Shown here piece after piece: positions 7,722 through 16,706 of a stretch of 58,249 nucleotides of DNA. This DNA is from UBA1738 sp045580145 (GTDB lineage: Bacteria; Bacillota; Clostridia; UBA1381). The notes below the pieces were generated by a model. The model did no database searches. It was not told the DNA's origin and was given only the letters and a program-made list of their open reading frames with translations. The translations under genes and the position numbers were made by a program. Each line of letters starts with the position of its first letter. Positions within the stretch are counted from its first letter, which is position 1. The stretch lies in NCBI GenBank assembly GCA_045580145.1, contig JAZNNI010000124.1, positions 1-58,249 of the forward strand. The letters run 5' to 3'.

Positions 7722-9083
7722 ATGACACCGCAATCAATTGAACAAAAGCTGCTTATAAAGCCGAAAAAAATCGAAATTATGGAAGGCGAATATAAAAAGG
7801 ATAAAACCGCCAAGATTTACACAAATGCAAGGGATATAGATATGTCATATCTTTTGGAACTTGCAGGTTATCAACAAAAAGCCGAGATTAAGGATTTTGA
7901 AGGATTTGAAAAGGAAAAGGTTTTGCTTATCGGCGATTGTGAAATGGTAAAGAAAAATCATAATTGGGTAAATGATGAGGAGTATCTTTTAACTGTTTCG
8001 GAAAATGGTATTTTTATAATCGGCAAAACTGATGCAGGAATGCTTCAGGGATTAAAGGCTGTAATCAGAATCACTGAGGAATTGGGAACGCTTCCCAAGA
8101 TGTTTATTAACGACTATCCTGATGTAGCCTTCAGGGCAGTACATACCTGTGTATTTAGACCGGACGACGGAACTGAAAAGGAAGAAACATCGCCTGAAGA
8201 TTTGAAAAGAATGATAAAAACTGCTGCAATAAGCGGATATAATCATATATTTATTGAGTTTTGGGGAATGTTCCCATATAGCCTTGACTATGCTCATTGG
8301 CCGAACGCATATACAAGACAGCAGATTGAAGATGTGGTAAGCTATGCGATGGATAAATGTCATATAAGACCGCTTCCGGCACAAAATCTTACATCTCATG
8401 CAGGCTGGAGCAGAATTGTATCAAGAAAGCACACAGTACTAGACCAAAGACCTGATTTAGAGGATATGTATATACCAGGAGGATGGTGTTTTGCGACAGA
8501 AAATCCAAAGACTAAGGAATTCATTAAGCTTTTGATAGATGAACTTGTTGAAACCTTTAGAAATCCGCCATACCTTCACGCTTGTTGTGATAAGGCGTTT
8601 GGCTTTGGCTCAACAGAGGAAGACAGAACGATGAGTGCAGACGTGTTGTTTGCAAAGCATATATCATTCCTCAACTCATATTTAAGGGAAAAAGATGTTA
8701 CGATGGTGATGTGGGGAGATATGCTATATTCCTCAATGGATGCACTTTACTGGAAGTGTAGCGAAAAAACTGCAGATTTTATCCCTAAAAATATTCTTAT
8801 CAATATCTGGACTCATAATGATCCGGGTCACAGATGGCAGGATGCGGAGTTCTTTGCAAATAAAGGTTTTGACACGGTTTGCTCGCCGTTTATGCAGGAA
8901 AAGAGCATTGAAAGTATGGTTTCAATCTGCAGAGAAAAGAAGAGCTATGGCGTAGTGCAGACTACATGGCACAGGCCACAGTCGGCGGTGCCTTATGTGA
9001 TTTTATCAGGAGCACTTCAGTGGTGTGGAGAAAAACCTGAAAAAAGCTTGATAAAGGCATTTAGCGGTAAATGGTATGTATAA
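7722..9083 (+). CDS. GH20-like beta-hexosaminidase homologue with altered catalytic pair
   Basis: 453 aa. Residues about 10-125 resemble the alpha/beta GH20 N-terminal domain, and a TIM barrel follows (about 130-453). GH20 enzymes use an Asp-Glu pair in a His-x-Gly-Gly/Cys-Asp-Glu motif. Here the corresponding segment is H286-A-C-C-D290-K291, so the general acid Glu is a Lys. The GGAGGG site and ATG are clear. No signal peptide. First gene of a four-gene operon with a GH113-like enzyme, a TIM-barrel protein and a SIS protein. It may be an inactive binder or have changed chemistry. Confidence 0.72.
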   Translation: MTPQSIEQKLLIKPKKIEIMEGEYKKDKTAKIYTNARDIDMSYLLELAGYQQKAEIKDFEGFEKEKVLLIGDCEMVKKNHNWVNDEEYLLTVSENGIFIIGKTDAGMLQGLKAVIRITEELGTLPKMFINDYPDVAFRAVHTCVFRPDDGTEKEETSPEDLKRMIKTAAISGYNHIFIEFWGMFPYSLDYAHWPNAYTRQQIEDVVSYAMDKCHIRPLPAQNLTSHAGWSRIVSRKHTVLDQRPDLEDMYIPGGWCFATENPKTKEFIKLLIDELVETFRNPPYLHACCDKAFGFGSTEEDRTMSADVLFAKHISFLNSYLREKDVTMVMWGDMLYSSMDALYWKCSEKTADFIPKNILINIWTHNDPGHRWQDAEFFANKGFDTVCSPFMQEKSIESMVSICREKKSYGVVQTTWHRPQSAVPYVILSGALQWCGEKPEKSLIKAFSGKWYV

Positions 9084-9098
9084 AAGGGGGTACTTTTT

Positions 9099-10208
9099 AT
9101 GTCAAATGTAAATATACCGGAAAAATTTAAAAATCATCCAATCTTCAACGAGCTTATATGCGGAACAAACTTTGGTTTTATGTCAAAGCGCGGGTACTAT
9201 TTAAGACCTGAGGTAATAAAACAACCAGAGCTTATGAAGGAAGCGGGAATAAACTGGACAACACTTAATATGAACTTCTGTCAGACCCAATACCATTCAA
9301 CCAAGATTTTTCTTGACTTTGAATTTTCAAGTGGTGAGGTAGAAATAGCAGAAATGGTAAAAAGGCTCCACGATAACGGGATAAAGGTTCTTTTCAAGCC
9401 TTGCCTTACCTGTCTTGACGGCGCATGGATGGGATGGGTACGTTTCCCTGAAAAAGGCAGCCTCAGTCAAATACAGGGCGTGGACAATGACTACTGGGGT
9501 GCTTGGTTTAAGTCCTTTACCGAGGCGTCAAAATATTTTGCAGACCTTGCTGAGCGCATTGGTGTTGATGCATTGATTATAGGAGCTGAGTATAATGGCA
9601 CAGAAGGACAGAATGAGTCTTGGGAAAAGGTCATAGACGAGGTAAGAAAGCTTTATTCCGGACCGATTACATATGAGTTCACGCCTGATTCCAGAAAATA
9701 TTATGACCTTGAATGGTTTAAAGGACTCGACTTTTTAAGCTACAGCTACTACCCGCCTGCTTGCAAGCTGAATCAAGAAAAATTTGATTCTATTTGCAAT
9801 CCCGGTGCAAAGGATAACCCTGTTCAGACACTTGAAATGATGAAGGACTACTTGTCGTCAAGAAAGGCAAGGATTAAATCAATATCTGAAAAATATGGAA
9901 ATAAACCGATTGCATTTACAGAGTATGGTGTTCGTTCGTCGCACGGAAGTGTAATGTGTCCATACAATTTCGCGTGGGATTCATATTATGACGGAGAAGA
10001 ACAGGCAAATTATATGGAGGCGAGCTTCCAGACATTCTATGGAATGCCGGAATGGATGGGACTTTTCTGGTGGAAGTGGGACGAAACACAGAACAGACCA
10101 CATTATCACACCGACCCGAATGGTGATATGGGCTTTACTATTCAAGGAAAGCCGGCAGAGCAGGTAATGAGAAAATGGGCGAAAATTATCGCAGAAAAAA
10201 ATAATTAA
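9099..10208 (+). CDS. GH113-like TIM-barrel glycosidase
   Basis: 369 aa, a single TIM barrel resembling GH113 beta-mannanases. Two Glu residues sit at the expected clan GH-A strand ends: Glu164 in GAEYNG (acid/base) and Glu275 in FTEYGV (nucleophile). A tryptophan-rich segment near the C-terminus (FWWKWDE) fits sugar binding. No signal peptide, so it probably acts on imported oligosaccharides. It is 15 bases after the GH20-like gene, with a strong AAAAGGGGG site, so translation is likely coupled in the operon. Substrate not determined. Confidence 0.72.
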   Translation: MSNVNIPEKFKNHPIFNELICGTNFGFMSKRGYYLRPEVIKQPELMKEAGINWTTLNMNFCQTQYHSTKIFLDFEFSSGEVEIAEMVKRLHDNGIKVLFKPCLTCLDGAWMGWVRFPEKGSLSQIQGVDNDYWGAWFKSFTEASKYFADLAERIGVDALIIGAEYNGTEGQNESWEKVIDEVRKLYSGPITYEFTPDSRKYYDLEWFKGLDFLSYSYYPPACKLNQEKFDSICNPGAKDNPVQTLEMMKDYLSSRKARIKSISEKYGNKPIAFTEYGVRSSHGSVMCPYNFAWDSYYDGEEQANYMEASFQTFYGMPEWMGLFWWKWDETQNRPHYHTDPNGDMGFTIQGKPAEQVMRKWAKIIAEKNN

Positions 10209-10220
10209 AGAGGTGGGAAA

Positions 10221-11252
10221 ATGGCAATTAAACATACAGCGGTGAGCTATTATGGAATGAACTATGCAGAACACGCAGAAAAAGACTTTATTGAGATGAA
10301 GGAGCATGGTTGCGATACTGTTATTTTAGCACTCACCGAATTTGATATAGATTTTTGGTTTCCAAACATCAATGAAATCGTGAAAACTGCACACAAGGTA
10401 GGTCTTAGAGTTATTGCAGATACGTGGGGTATCGGCAAGTATTTCGGTGGAGAAAATGTAAGCCTTTTCTTGCAGAACAATATTCACCACAGACAAGTCA
10501 GCGCATATACGGGTGAGGTTTTAAATGCAGCGTGCTTTAATACAAATTCCTTCAGGGATTATTTCAAAAATATCTGCCTGAAGCTTGCAAAAAATACTGA
10601 GGTTGACGGATTTTTCTGGGATGAGCCGCACTATGCGTATCCGAAGTCATATGCTTCAATCACAGGCGGAGCCGGAGATGACTGGGCGTGCCGTTGCCCT
10701 GAGTGTATGAAAAAGTTTGAGGACTATTACGGCTATGAAATGCCTAAATTTATGAATGATGACGTAAAGCAGTTCAGATGGAGAGAGGCACTTTTTACAC
10801 TGACCGATACCTCAAAGGCACTCAAGGAGTATAATCCTGACCTTGAGATAACCTGCTGCGTGCATGCAACTTTAAATTCATACTATGTAACGGAACTAAG
10901 GGGCTACGATAACTGGGATATGGTTGCTTCCTGTCCATATTTCGACGTATTTTCGACAACGATAATCAACTGGAGTCTGCCGGAAAGCTTTTTCCGCGAG
11001 ATAACCGAGAGAACTGTGGCTATGGCGAAAAAATATGGTAAGCAGTCCGAACGTTGGCTTATGGGATACAATAAACGTCCGGATGATTTCGCACAGATTG
11101 ATAAGATTGTCGATATGTATGAAGAACTCGGCGTAGACAGACTTGCCACGTGGACATATAGGGGCGGATATGGTACCTCTGTTGCGGCAAAAGACCCAAT
11201 TGAGCTTTGGGATAACATAGGCAGAAACTATAAAAGAGTGCTTAAAAAATAA
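10221..11252 (+). CDS. TIM-barrel glycosidase-like protein with Cys cluster
   Basis: 343 aa, no family assigned with certainty. It has alternating beta/alpha segments of a TIM barrel, a WDEP motif at 133-136 (Asp134/Glu135 are candidate catalytic acids) and a CxCxxC cluster at 157-162 followed by KFEDYYG. Such DEP plus CxCPxC segments occur in uncharacterised glycoside hydrolase-like proteins. No signal peptide. It is 12 bases after the GH113-like gene with an AGAGGTGG site. Function beyond probable carbohydrate hydrolysis is unknown. Confidence 0.6.
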   Translation: MAIKHTAVSYYGMNYAEHAEKDFIEMKEHGCDTVILALTEFDIDFWFPNINEIVKTAHKVGLRVIADTWGIGKYFGGENVSLFLQNNIHHRQVSAYTGEVLNAACFNTNSFRDYFKNICLKLAKNTEVDGFFWDEPHYAYPKSYASITGGAGDDWACRCPECMKKFEDYYGYEMPKFMNDDVKQFRWREALFTLTDTSKALKEYNPDLEITCCVHATLNSYYVTELRGYDNWDMVASCPYFDVFSTTIINWSLPESFFREITERTVAMAKKYGKQSERWLMGYNKRPDDFAQIDKIVDMYEELGVDRLATWTYRGGYGTSVAAKDPIELWDNIGRNYKRVLKK

Positions 11253-11264
11253 GGAGAAATAATA

Positions 11265-12014
11265 ATGAATGATTTTGGTTATTTTGAATATTTGATGGAT
11301 AACTTTAAAAAGGTAAACGATACTCAAAGTGAAAACATCAGAAAAGCTGCAGAATTAATGGCTGATGCGATTGAAAATGACAGACTTATAAACGTTTATG
11401 GCGGAGGCGGACATACAACGCTCCCTGTTGGCGAAATGTTTTTCAGAGCAGGTGGACTTTCTTGTATAAATCCTATTATGGAGACAGGACTTTCAGTATT
11501 TAATCAGGCACTTAAATATCTTGAACTTGAAAGAACTGTAAACTTCGGAAGTTCGATTGTTAAGTATTATAACTTGAAAAAAGACGATGTTTTGATTATT
11601 TTCCACAATATTGGAATTAATCCTGCAACTATTGATGCTGCTATGGAGGCAAAAAAGAACGGAGTGAAAATCATAGCAGTTTCAAGTACTGCATGGCAGA
11701 CAGAGATGCCGGAGGACCACTTTATCCGTCATCCTAATAAAACAAACCTTTTTGATTATGCCGATGTTTGCATTGAGGATTTCAACCCTGTAGGAGATGC
11801 TGTCGTAACCGTTCCGGGACTGGAAACACCTATTGCGCCGGTTTCTAACATAATAGATTTTTATATTGCACATCTTTTAGAAATAGAAACTGTAAAACAA
11901 TGCATTGACAGGGGAATTGTACCACCTGTATGGTCAAGCGCAAATACTCCGGGCGGCGATGAAAAAAATGCAAAATATATTGAGAAATACAGCCCGAGAA
12001 TAAAAATGCTTTAA
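11265..12014 (+). CDS. SIS-domain phosphosugar-binding protein (UPF0309-like)
   Basis: 249 aa with a SIS (sugar isomerase) fold: a glycine-rich loop YGGGGH near residue 45 and a DVLIIFHNIGIN segment near 107, where SIS proteins bind the phosphosugar. It resembles the UPF0309 group of small stand-alone SIS proteins found with glycan operons. Probably cytoplasmic, handling an amino sugar phosphate or other hexose phosphate made from products of the upstream glycosidases. It starts 12 bases after the preceding gene with an AAGGAG site and is followed by a terminator. Confidence 0.8.
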   Translation: MNDFGYFEYLMDNFKKVNDTQSENIRKAAELMADAIENDRLINVYGGGGHTTLPVGEMFFRAGGLSCINPIMETGLSVFNQALKYLELERTVNFGSSIVKYYNLKKDDVLIIFHNIGINPATIDAAMEAKKNGVKIIAVSSTAWQTEMPEDHFIRHPNKTNLFDYADVCIEDFNPVGDAVVTVPGLETPIAPVSNIIDFYIAHLLEIETVKQCIDRGIVPPVWSSANTPGGDEKNAKYIEKYSPRIKML

Positions 12015-12026
12015 ATTGTAAAAAGG

Positions 12027-12068
12027 ATGTGTACTTTGAATATAAATACATTCAAGGTACACATTTTT
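12027..12068 (+). terminator. intrinsic terminator of the 7722-12014 operon
   Basis: ATGTGTACTTTGAA (12027-12040) pairs with TTCAAGGTACACAT (12051-12064), with one G-T pair and a 10-nt loop. A T run follows. Confidence 0.88.
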
Positions 12069-12093
12069 GTATTTATCAGCAAAAATAAAAGGC

Positions 12094-12122
12094 TGGACTT
12101 TTTAAGTTTTGCATGGTATAAT
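12094..12122 (+). promoter_or_regulatory. promoter of the GH28-like gene
   Basis: -35 TGGACT (12094-12099), 17-bp spacer, perfect -10 TATAAT (12117-12122). It lies between the preceding terminator and the 12192 start. Confidence 0.6.
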
Positions 12123-12191
12123 GGTTACATTAAATTTTTACAACGGTAGATAGAAAGGGAAAAGCTACAAAAAGCGGTGGAGGAAAGAACG

Positions 12192-13640
12192 ATGAAAAAA
12201 TATAAATTTCCTGACAGGTATGAAAAAAAGAGTGAATGTTTTACTTTGGAGGCAGACGGAATAAATATAGACGTATATAGCTGTGATGTGTCGGCGTATC
12301 CGTTTAACAGGGTATGGGAAGGAAAACAGAGGGATAAAAGCCAGGCGGAAAAGGCTTCTTTTGCAATGCTCGGAAGTGACGGAGAAGTGACACTTAAAAT
12401 AAAACCTGCGAAAGTATCCTCCGAGGTTTGCGTGCGTCCAGACTCAAAAAAAATACAAGCCACACTTGAAAATGATACAGCTACGCTTGTTCTGCCGGGA
12501 CCAGGACAGTACAGTGTGGAATTTGGGAGTTTTCATAACAGCATTACAATTTTTGTGAATCCTGAAAAGGAATTTGATGTAGATAAAGAAAATCGGGACG
12601 TTTTGTATTTTCCTGCAGGTGTGCATATTTTTGATAAAAGAATTGAGCTTGAGGATAACCAGACTGTATTCATCGACGAGGGTGCAGTAGTGTACGGTTC
12701 TTTAAATGCAACCGACAAAAAGAATATAAAGATTTTAGGCTATGGAATTTTGGATAATAGCAGGATGAAAAGGGCGAATGAAATAAACGGCTGTGCCATA
12801 CTTGATAAGAATGCTCCGGAAAATACCGGTAATCCGATATTTTTAAACCGCTGTGAAAATGTTGCGATTGAGGGGATAACCATTGTTGATTCTTCGGGCT
12901 GGAACATATATCTAGACGGTTGTAAGGATATAGTAGTTGACAATATTAAGCTTATCGGACAGTGGCGATATAATGCTGACGGCTGTGATTTTTGTAACTG
13001 CACAAACGGTGTGCTGAAAAATAGCTTTTTAAGGAACTTTGATGATTGTGTGACGGTAAAAGGGTTTAAATTAAACAATAATCTTCCAGTGGAAAATATT
13101 TTTGTTGATAATTGTGTGCTTTGGTGTGATTGGGGCAGGGCGTTGGAAGTAGGTGCGGAGACATCTGCTCCATATATGGAAAATATCACATTTAAGAATT
13201 GCGATATTATACATGGTGATGCTGCAATGCTGGACATTCAGCAGGGTGATAGAGCAGATATCAAAAATATACATTTTGAGGATATACGAATTGAATATAC
13301 GGGCGAGGAAAAAAGACCAAGAATACAAGAGAGTGACAGTCATACATATATTGATGAAGGTGAAAAGTATTATCCAATTCCAATAGTTATTCAATCAGGA
13401 GTGACGATGTGGTCTATTGATACTAAGGCTGGAAGTATGTCTGATATTTATTTTAAAAATATAAGTATCAGCACAAAGAACGGACAAATTCCGCAAGGTT
13501 CACGGATTATGCCGTATGAAAAACAAAGCAGAATAGAAAATATTTATTTTGAAAACATAACCGTAAATGGAAAAAAGGTAACGTTAGAGGATCTTGGAAT
13601 GATGATTGGCGACAGGGTGAAAAATGTAGAGGAAAGATAA
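12192..13640 (+). CDS. GH28-like parallel beta-helix glycosidase
   Basis: 482 aa. A short beta N-terminal domain (about 1-140) precedes a right-handed parallel beta-helix with repeated xxNIxIxx turns. Two GH28-type motifs are visible: NADGCD at 261-266 (Asp263) and FDDC at 283-286 (Asp284/285). The canonical GHG histidine motif of polygalacturonases is not seen; CDWGRALEVG occupies the equivalent region, so the substrate may not be polygalacturonate. No signal peptide. Start chosen at the ATG after GGAGGAAAG; an upstream GTG frame has no site. It stands alone, with its own promoter. Confidence 0.75.
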   Translation: MKKYKFPDRYEKKSECFTLEADGINIDVYSCDVSAYPFNRVWEGKQRDKSQAEKASFAMLGSDGEVTLKIKPAKVSSEVCVRPDSKKIQATLENDTATLVLPGPGQYSVEFGSFHNSITIFVNPEKEFDVDKENRDVLYFPAGVHIFDKRIELEDNQTVFIDEGAVVYGSLNATDKKNIKILGYGILDNSRMKRANEINGCAILDKNAPENTGNPIFLNRCENVAIEGITIVDSSGWNIYLDGCKDIVVDNIKLIGQWRYNADGCDFCNCTNGVLKNSFLRNFDDCVTVKGFKLNNNLPVENIFVDNCVLWCDWGRALEVGAETSAPYMENITFKNCDIIHGDAAMLDIQQGDRADIKNIHFEDIRIEYTGEEKRPRIQESDSHTYIDEGEKYYPIPIVIQSGVTMWSIDTKAGSMSDIYFKNISISTKNGQIPQGSRIMPYEKQSRIENIYFENITVNGKKVTLEDLGMMIGDRVKNVEER

Positions 13641-13643
13641 AAA

Positions 13644-13685
13644 GGGCTTGCAGACAAAGGATTATTTGTTTGCAAGCTCTCTTTT
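13644..13685. terminator. bidirectional terminator, GH28-like gene versus araC
   Basis: GCTTGCAGACAAA (13646-13658) pairs with TTTGTTTGCAAGC (13665-13677), followed by T on the plus side and, on the minus strand, by the A-rich flank before 13644. It overlaps the last codons of the minus-strand araC gene, as at 6753-6810. Confidence 0.82.
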
Positions 13686-14498
13686 TATGTATTGAGTAGG
13701 CGTTAAACCTGTTTTTTTCTTAAAAATTCTGCAAAAATATGTGGTGCTTGAAAAACCTAAATTGTCTGCTATTTCATTTATTGGTTTGTTGCTGAAGACA
13801 AGGTGCTGCTTTGCTTGTGAAATTAAGGCATTTAATTTGTAATCCATTGGTGTGGTATTTGAATATTCCTTAAAAAGTTTTCTGAAATAAATGGGACTTA
13901 CGTTACATATTTTTGCTAAATCACTGATTTTAATATCATTTATACACTTGCTTTCAAGCATATTAATCCCTTTTGCGATTACGTTATATTTGGGAAGTAT
14001 ATTATTTTTTTCGTGGTAGCACCTGCCGATATCTGCCAATAAAACATAAAATAATCCAGTAATTTTCATAGGAGAGCGTACTGCACATTGGTAGCTGTCG
14101 GCAAGTTCATGAAAATTTTGAAGTATGTGAGCAGAATGTTGGAGGGAGTATGTTTTTATATTCTCATCAAAGCAAAAAGGAATATTATTTTTGTCGTACA
14201 ATTTAAAGTTGATGGAAATGCAGTTGTATTTTTCGGCTGTGCTGCAATTGATAAATTTAATCTTATATTCGCTTTCTTCAGGAACATATACAACAGAGTT
14301 TTGTGGGACATAGACTTTTGCCCCGTTCTTTAAAGTGAAGACTGCGCTGCAATTTAAAAAACATAAAAGCAAATGTTGTTTCTTTTTGTTACCAATAAAA
14401 TTATAAGTGTCTTTTTCTGACCATTTTTGCTTCACTGCATTTAAAACCTTTGCAGTATATTCCAGTTGGTATAAATTTTCTATCTTTATTTCGTTCAT
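13662..14498 (-). CDS. AraC-family transcriptional regulator
   Basis: 278 aa from the ATG at 14498. A TTG 15 codons upstream extends the frame but lacks a clear ribosome site, and the site before the ATG is itself weak (GTGAG). N-terminal cupin-like sensor; C-terminal AraC double helix-turn-helix with FSSTTYFCRIFKKKTGLTP near the end. Divergent from the Gfo/Idh/MocA cassette beginning at 14712, its likely target, and convergent with the GH28-like gene. Confidence 0.88.
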   Translation of the reverse strand: MNEIKIENLYQLEYTAKVLNAVKQKWSEKDTYNFIGNKKKQHLLLCFLNCSAVFTLKNGAKVYVPQNSVVYVPEESEYKIKFINCSTAEKYNCISINFKLYDKNNIPFCFDENIKTYSLQHSAHILQNFHELADSYQCAVRSPMKITGLFYVLLADIGRCYHEKNNILPKYNVIAKGINMLESKCINDIKISDLAKICNVSPIYFRKLFKEYSNTTPMDYKLNALISQAKQHLVFSNKPINEIADNLGFSSTTYFCRIFKKKTGLTPTQYIKRELANK

Positions 14499-14590
14499 AT
14501 CAAACTCACGCACCCGTTTGCCAATTATCAAATATACAATCAATATATCAAATTACCTTCGTTTTGTCAACAAATAAAAGGGAAAAACAG

Positions 14591-14626
14591 TATCGAAAAG
14601 TGACATTTTTATATCGCATTATGCAT
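14591..14626. promoter_or_regulatory. candidate AraC tandem site before the first Gfo cassette
   Basis: TATCG begins at 14591 and again at 14612, 21 bp apart, just upstream of the -35 box. The second copy (TATCGCATTATG) resembles the reverse complement of the half-site found before the solute-binding protein gene (GAACAAAATGCGATA); 11 of 15 positions agree by eye. Modest evidence. Confidence 0.35.
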
Positions 14627-14654
14627 TGACCGTCATATTTAAAGTAAATATAAT
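14626..14654 (+). promoter_or_regulatory. promoter of the first Gfo/Idh/MocA cassette
   Basis: -35 TTGACC (14626-14631), 17-bp spacer, -10 TATAAT (14649-14654). About 57 bases before the start codon. Confidence 0.75.
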
Positions 14655-14711
14655 GAAAGTGAGAAATGAAAAGGAGCATTTCTTGTAATCTTATTTAAAG
14701 GAGGAAGTTTA

Positions 14712-15557
14712 ATGAAGGTTATAGGGCTGATTGATTATTTTATTGATGAGTGGCATTCCAACAACTATCTGGTGTGGGTAGAAGAACTTTGCGAAAAAAA
14801 TGGATATGATTTTAAAATCAAATATGCATGGGCAGAAGCAGATACTTATGAAGGGAAGCTTTCAACGGATGAATGGTGTGCCCAAAAGGGTATCGAAAAA
14901 TGCAATTCAATTGAAGAAGTTTGTGAAAAAAGTGATTATGTAATGGTGCTTGCACCTGCGAATCCTGAAAAGCATCTTGAATATGCCGAGACAGTTTTAA
15001 GGTATGGTAAAAATACATACATAGACAAAACTTTTGCGCCTTGCATACAGGAAGCAAAAAAAATATATGAGCTGGGTGAAAAATATGGAACAAAGTTTTT
15101 CAGCACATCTGCTCTTAGGTATGCAAGTGAGCTTGATGATTACAAGGATGGTGCAAACAGCGTAATAGTAAGAGGTGGCGGAAGAAGCTTTGATGAATAC
15201 ATTGTGCATCAGATAGAAATGCTTGTAAAGCTTATGGGAGTCGGCGCAGAAAAAGTAAAAGTGTTTGCAGGAAACAAGCAGAGCGTATGTGTTATAAAAT
15301 ATAAGGATGGAAGAAATGGGTTCCTTGAATATTCGAATTGCAACGCCTTTAGCGTTGTGGTTGAAGATAAAAATGGTATTGACACGACAAAGAATATTGA
15401 GTCTGACTACTTTAAGAGTCTTTTAGACAGTATTTTAAGCTTCTTTGAAAGCGGAGAATTGCCTTTTGAAAAGGAACAGACACTTGAAGTAATCAGTATT
15501 CGCGATGCATTGGTAAACGCAATAAAATGTCCGGATGAATGGATAGAAGTAAATTAA
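14712..15557 (+). CDS. short, atypical Gfo/Idh/MocA-like protein
   Basis: 281 aa, shorter than the usual 330-400 of the family. The N-terminal Rossmann-like half starts with IGLIDYFIDEWHSNNY where family members have a GxGxxG/A dinucleotide loop. The conserved EKP of the family is replaced by D105-K106-T followed by FAP. The C-terminal beta-sheet half is shortened. A paralogue at 20893 has the same changes. It heads a four-gene cassette with two full-length Gfo/Idh/MocA proteins and an isomerase-fold protein. It may be a partner or regulatory subunit rather than a free-standing dehydrogenase. AAAGGAGG site before ATG. Confidence 0.72.
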   Translation: MKVIGLIDYFIDEWHSNNYLVWVEELCEKNGYDFKIKYAWAEADTYEGKLSTDEWCAQKGIEKCNSIEEVCEKSDYVMVLAPANPEKHLEYAETVLRYGKNTYIDKTFAPCIQEAKKIYELGEKYGTKFFSTSALRYASELDDYKDGANSVIVRGGGRSFDEYIVHQIEMLVKLMGVGAEKVKVFAGNKQSVCVIKYKDGRNGFLEYSNCNAFSVVVEDKNGIDTTKNIESDYFKSLLDSILSFFESGELPFEKEQTLEVISIRDALVNAIKCPDEWIEVN

Positions 15558-15582
15558 AATTTTAAAGAAAAGAGGAAATATT

Positions 15583-16668
15583 ATGAAAAAGAAAATAGGA
15601 ATTATCGGTTATGGTTGGGTTGCAGGAGAAAATCACAAGAATTCATATGCACTTGCAAAAGATGCAGAAATTGTAGCGGTTTGTGACATAAGACCCGAGG
15701 CGCTTTTGCAGGCAAAGAAAGATTTTAATCTTCAGGACGATTGCCTTTATTCCGACTATAAGGAATTGATTAACAGTGGAAAATGCGAAATGGTAGATAT
15801 ATGTACTCCAAACGGTTTGCATTGTGATATTGCAAAATATGCGCTAAATGCAGGTCTTGCTGTAAGTATTGAAAAGCCAGCAGGAGTTAACAGTAAGGAA
15901 GTTGATGAAGTTCGTAAGCTCGCGGAGGAAAAAGGTTTGCCTGTATTTGTGTGCTTCACTTGGCGTCATATGCCGACAACAAGATTTTTAAAAGATACAA
16001 TAGACAGTGGTGCAATCGGAAAGGTATATCATTGCTATATTAAATGTATTAAAGAAAGCGGATTATGGGAAGGAAGAAGACTTGAATGGCGTTTCCGCAA
16101 GGAATTGTCAGGAACAGGTGTTCTTTGCGATTTAGGTTCTCATATGATTGACTTTTTGAACTGGATGAATGAGGATATTGTAGGACTTTCTGCAAATATG
16201 GGTATATTTATCAAGGAAAGACAGAAACTTGACAGTGATGAGTGGGCACCTGTAACAACAGACGATTATGCCAATATAATTGCTGACTTAAAAAGCGGTG
16301 CAACTGCGAATATTGAGCTTTCCCGTTGTGCAAAAACCGAAGACCAGCTTGTTGAATTTGTTATCTATGGAGAAAAAGGATATATTCGCTTCAGTAACAG
16401 AGTTGGCGAAGGACTGGAAATTTGCTACGGTGACAAGGAAACTATTGCAAAGGGTAAGCAAAGAGTTTCAACACCTGAAAAATATGGAACACCGGGAGAA
16501 ATGTATCAGTCACAGTCCTTTGTTGATATGGTAAATGGTAAGACAGATGCCTTTACATCAACAATTGATGATGGTTTAAAGGCACAAATGATTATAGACG
16601 CAGTTATAAAATCACATAAAGAAAAACGTTATGTGATGATAGATGAAATTGAGAAAAGTTTAAAATAG
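15583..16668 (+). CDS. Gfo/Idh/MocA-family oxidoreductase
   Basis: 361 aa with an N-terminal NAD(P)-binding Rossmann fold (IGYGWVAGENH, residues 7-17), the family EKP motif near residue 94 and a C-terminal alpha/beta substrate domain with a GSHMIDFLNW segment near residue 185 that carries the usual His. It would oxidise a sugar, sugar acid or glycoside hydroxyl. Second gene of the cassette, 25 bases after the short paralogue, AGAGGAAA site. Substrate not readable from sequence. Confidence 0.87.
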   Translation: MKKKIGIIGYGWVAGENHKNSYALAKDAEIVAVCDIRPEALLQAKKDFNLQDDCLYSDYKELINSGKCEMVDICTPNGLHCDIAKYALNAGLAVSIEKPAGVNSKEVDEVRKLAEEKGLPVFVCFTWRHMPTTRFLKDTIDSGAIGKVYHCYIKCIKESGLWEGRRLEWRFRKELSGTGVLCDLGSHMIDFLNWMNEDIVGLSANMGIFIKERQKLDSDEWAPVTTDDYANIIADLKSGATANIELSRCAKTEDQLVEFVIYGEKGYIRFSNRVGEGLEICYGDKETIAKGKQRVSTPEKYGTPGEMYQSQSFVDMVNGKTDAFTSTIDDGLKAQMIIDAVIKSHKEKRYVMIDEIEKSLK

Positions 16669-16706
16669 TTGCTTGACTACATAGTAGTAAACGGAGATAA
16701 GTTATT

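Noticed and set aside
12740..13237. 165-aa minus-strand open frame inside the GH28-like gene
   Set aside because: Shadow of a well-supported gene with visible active-site motifs. No start context.
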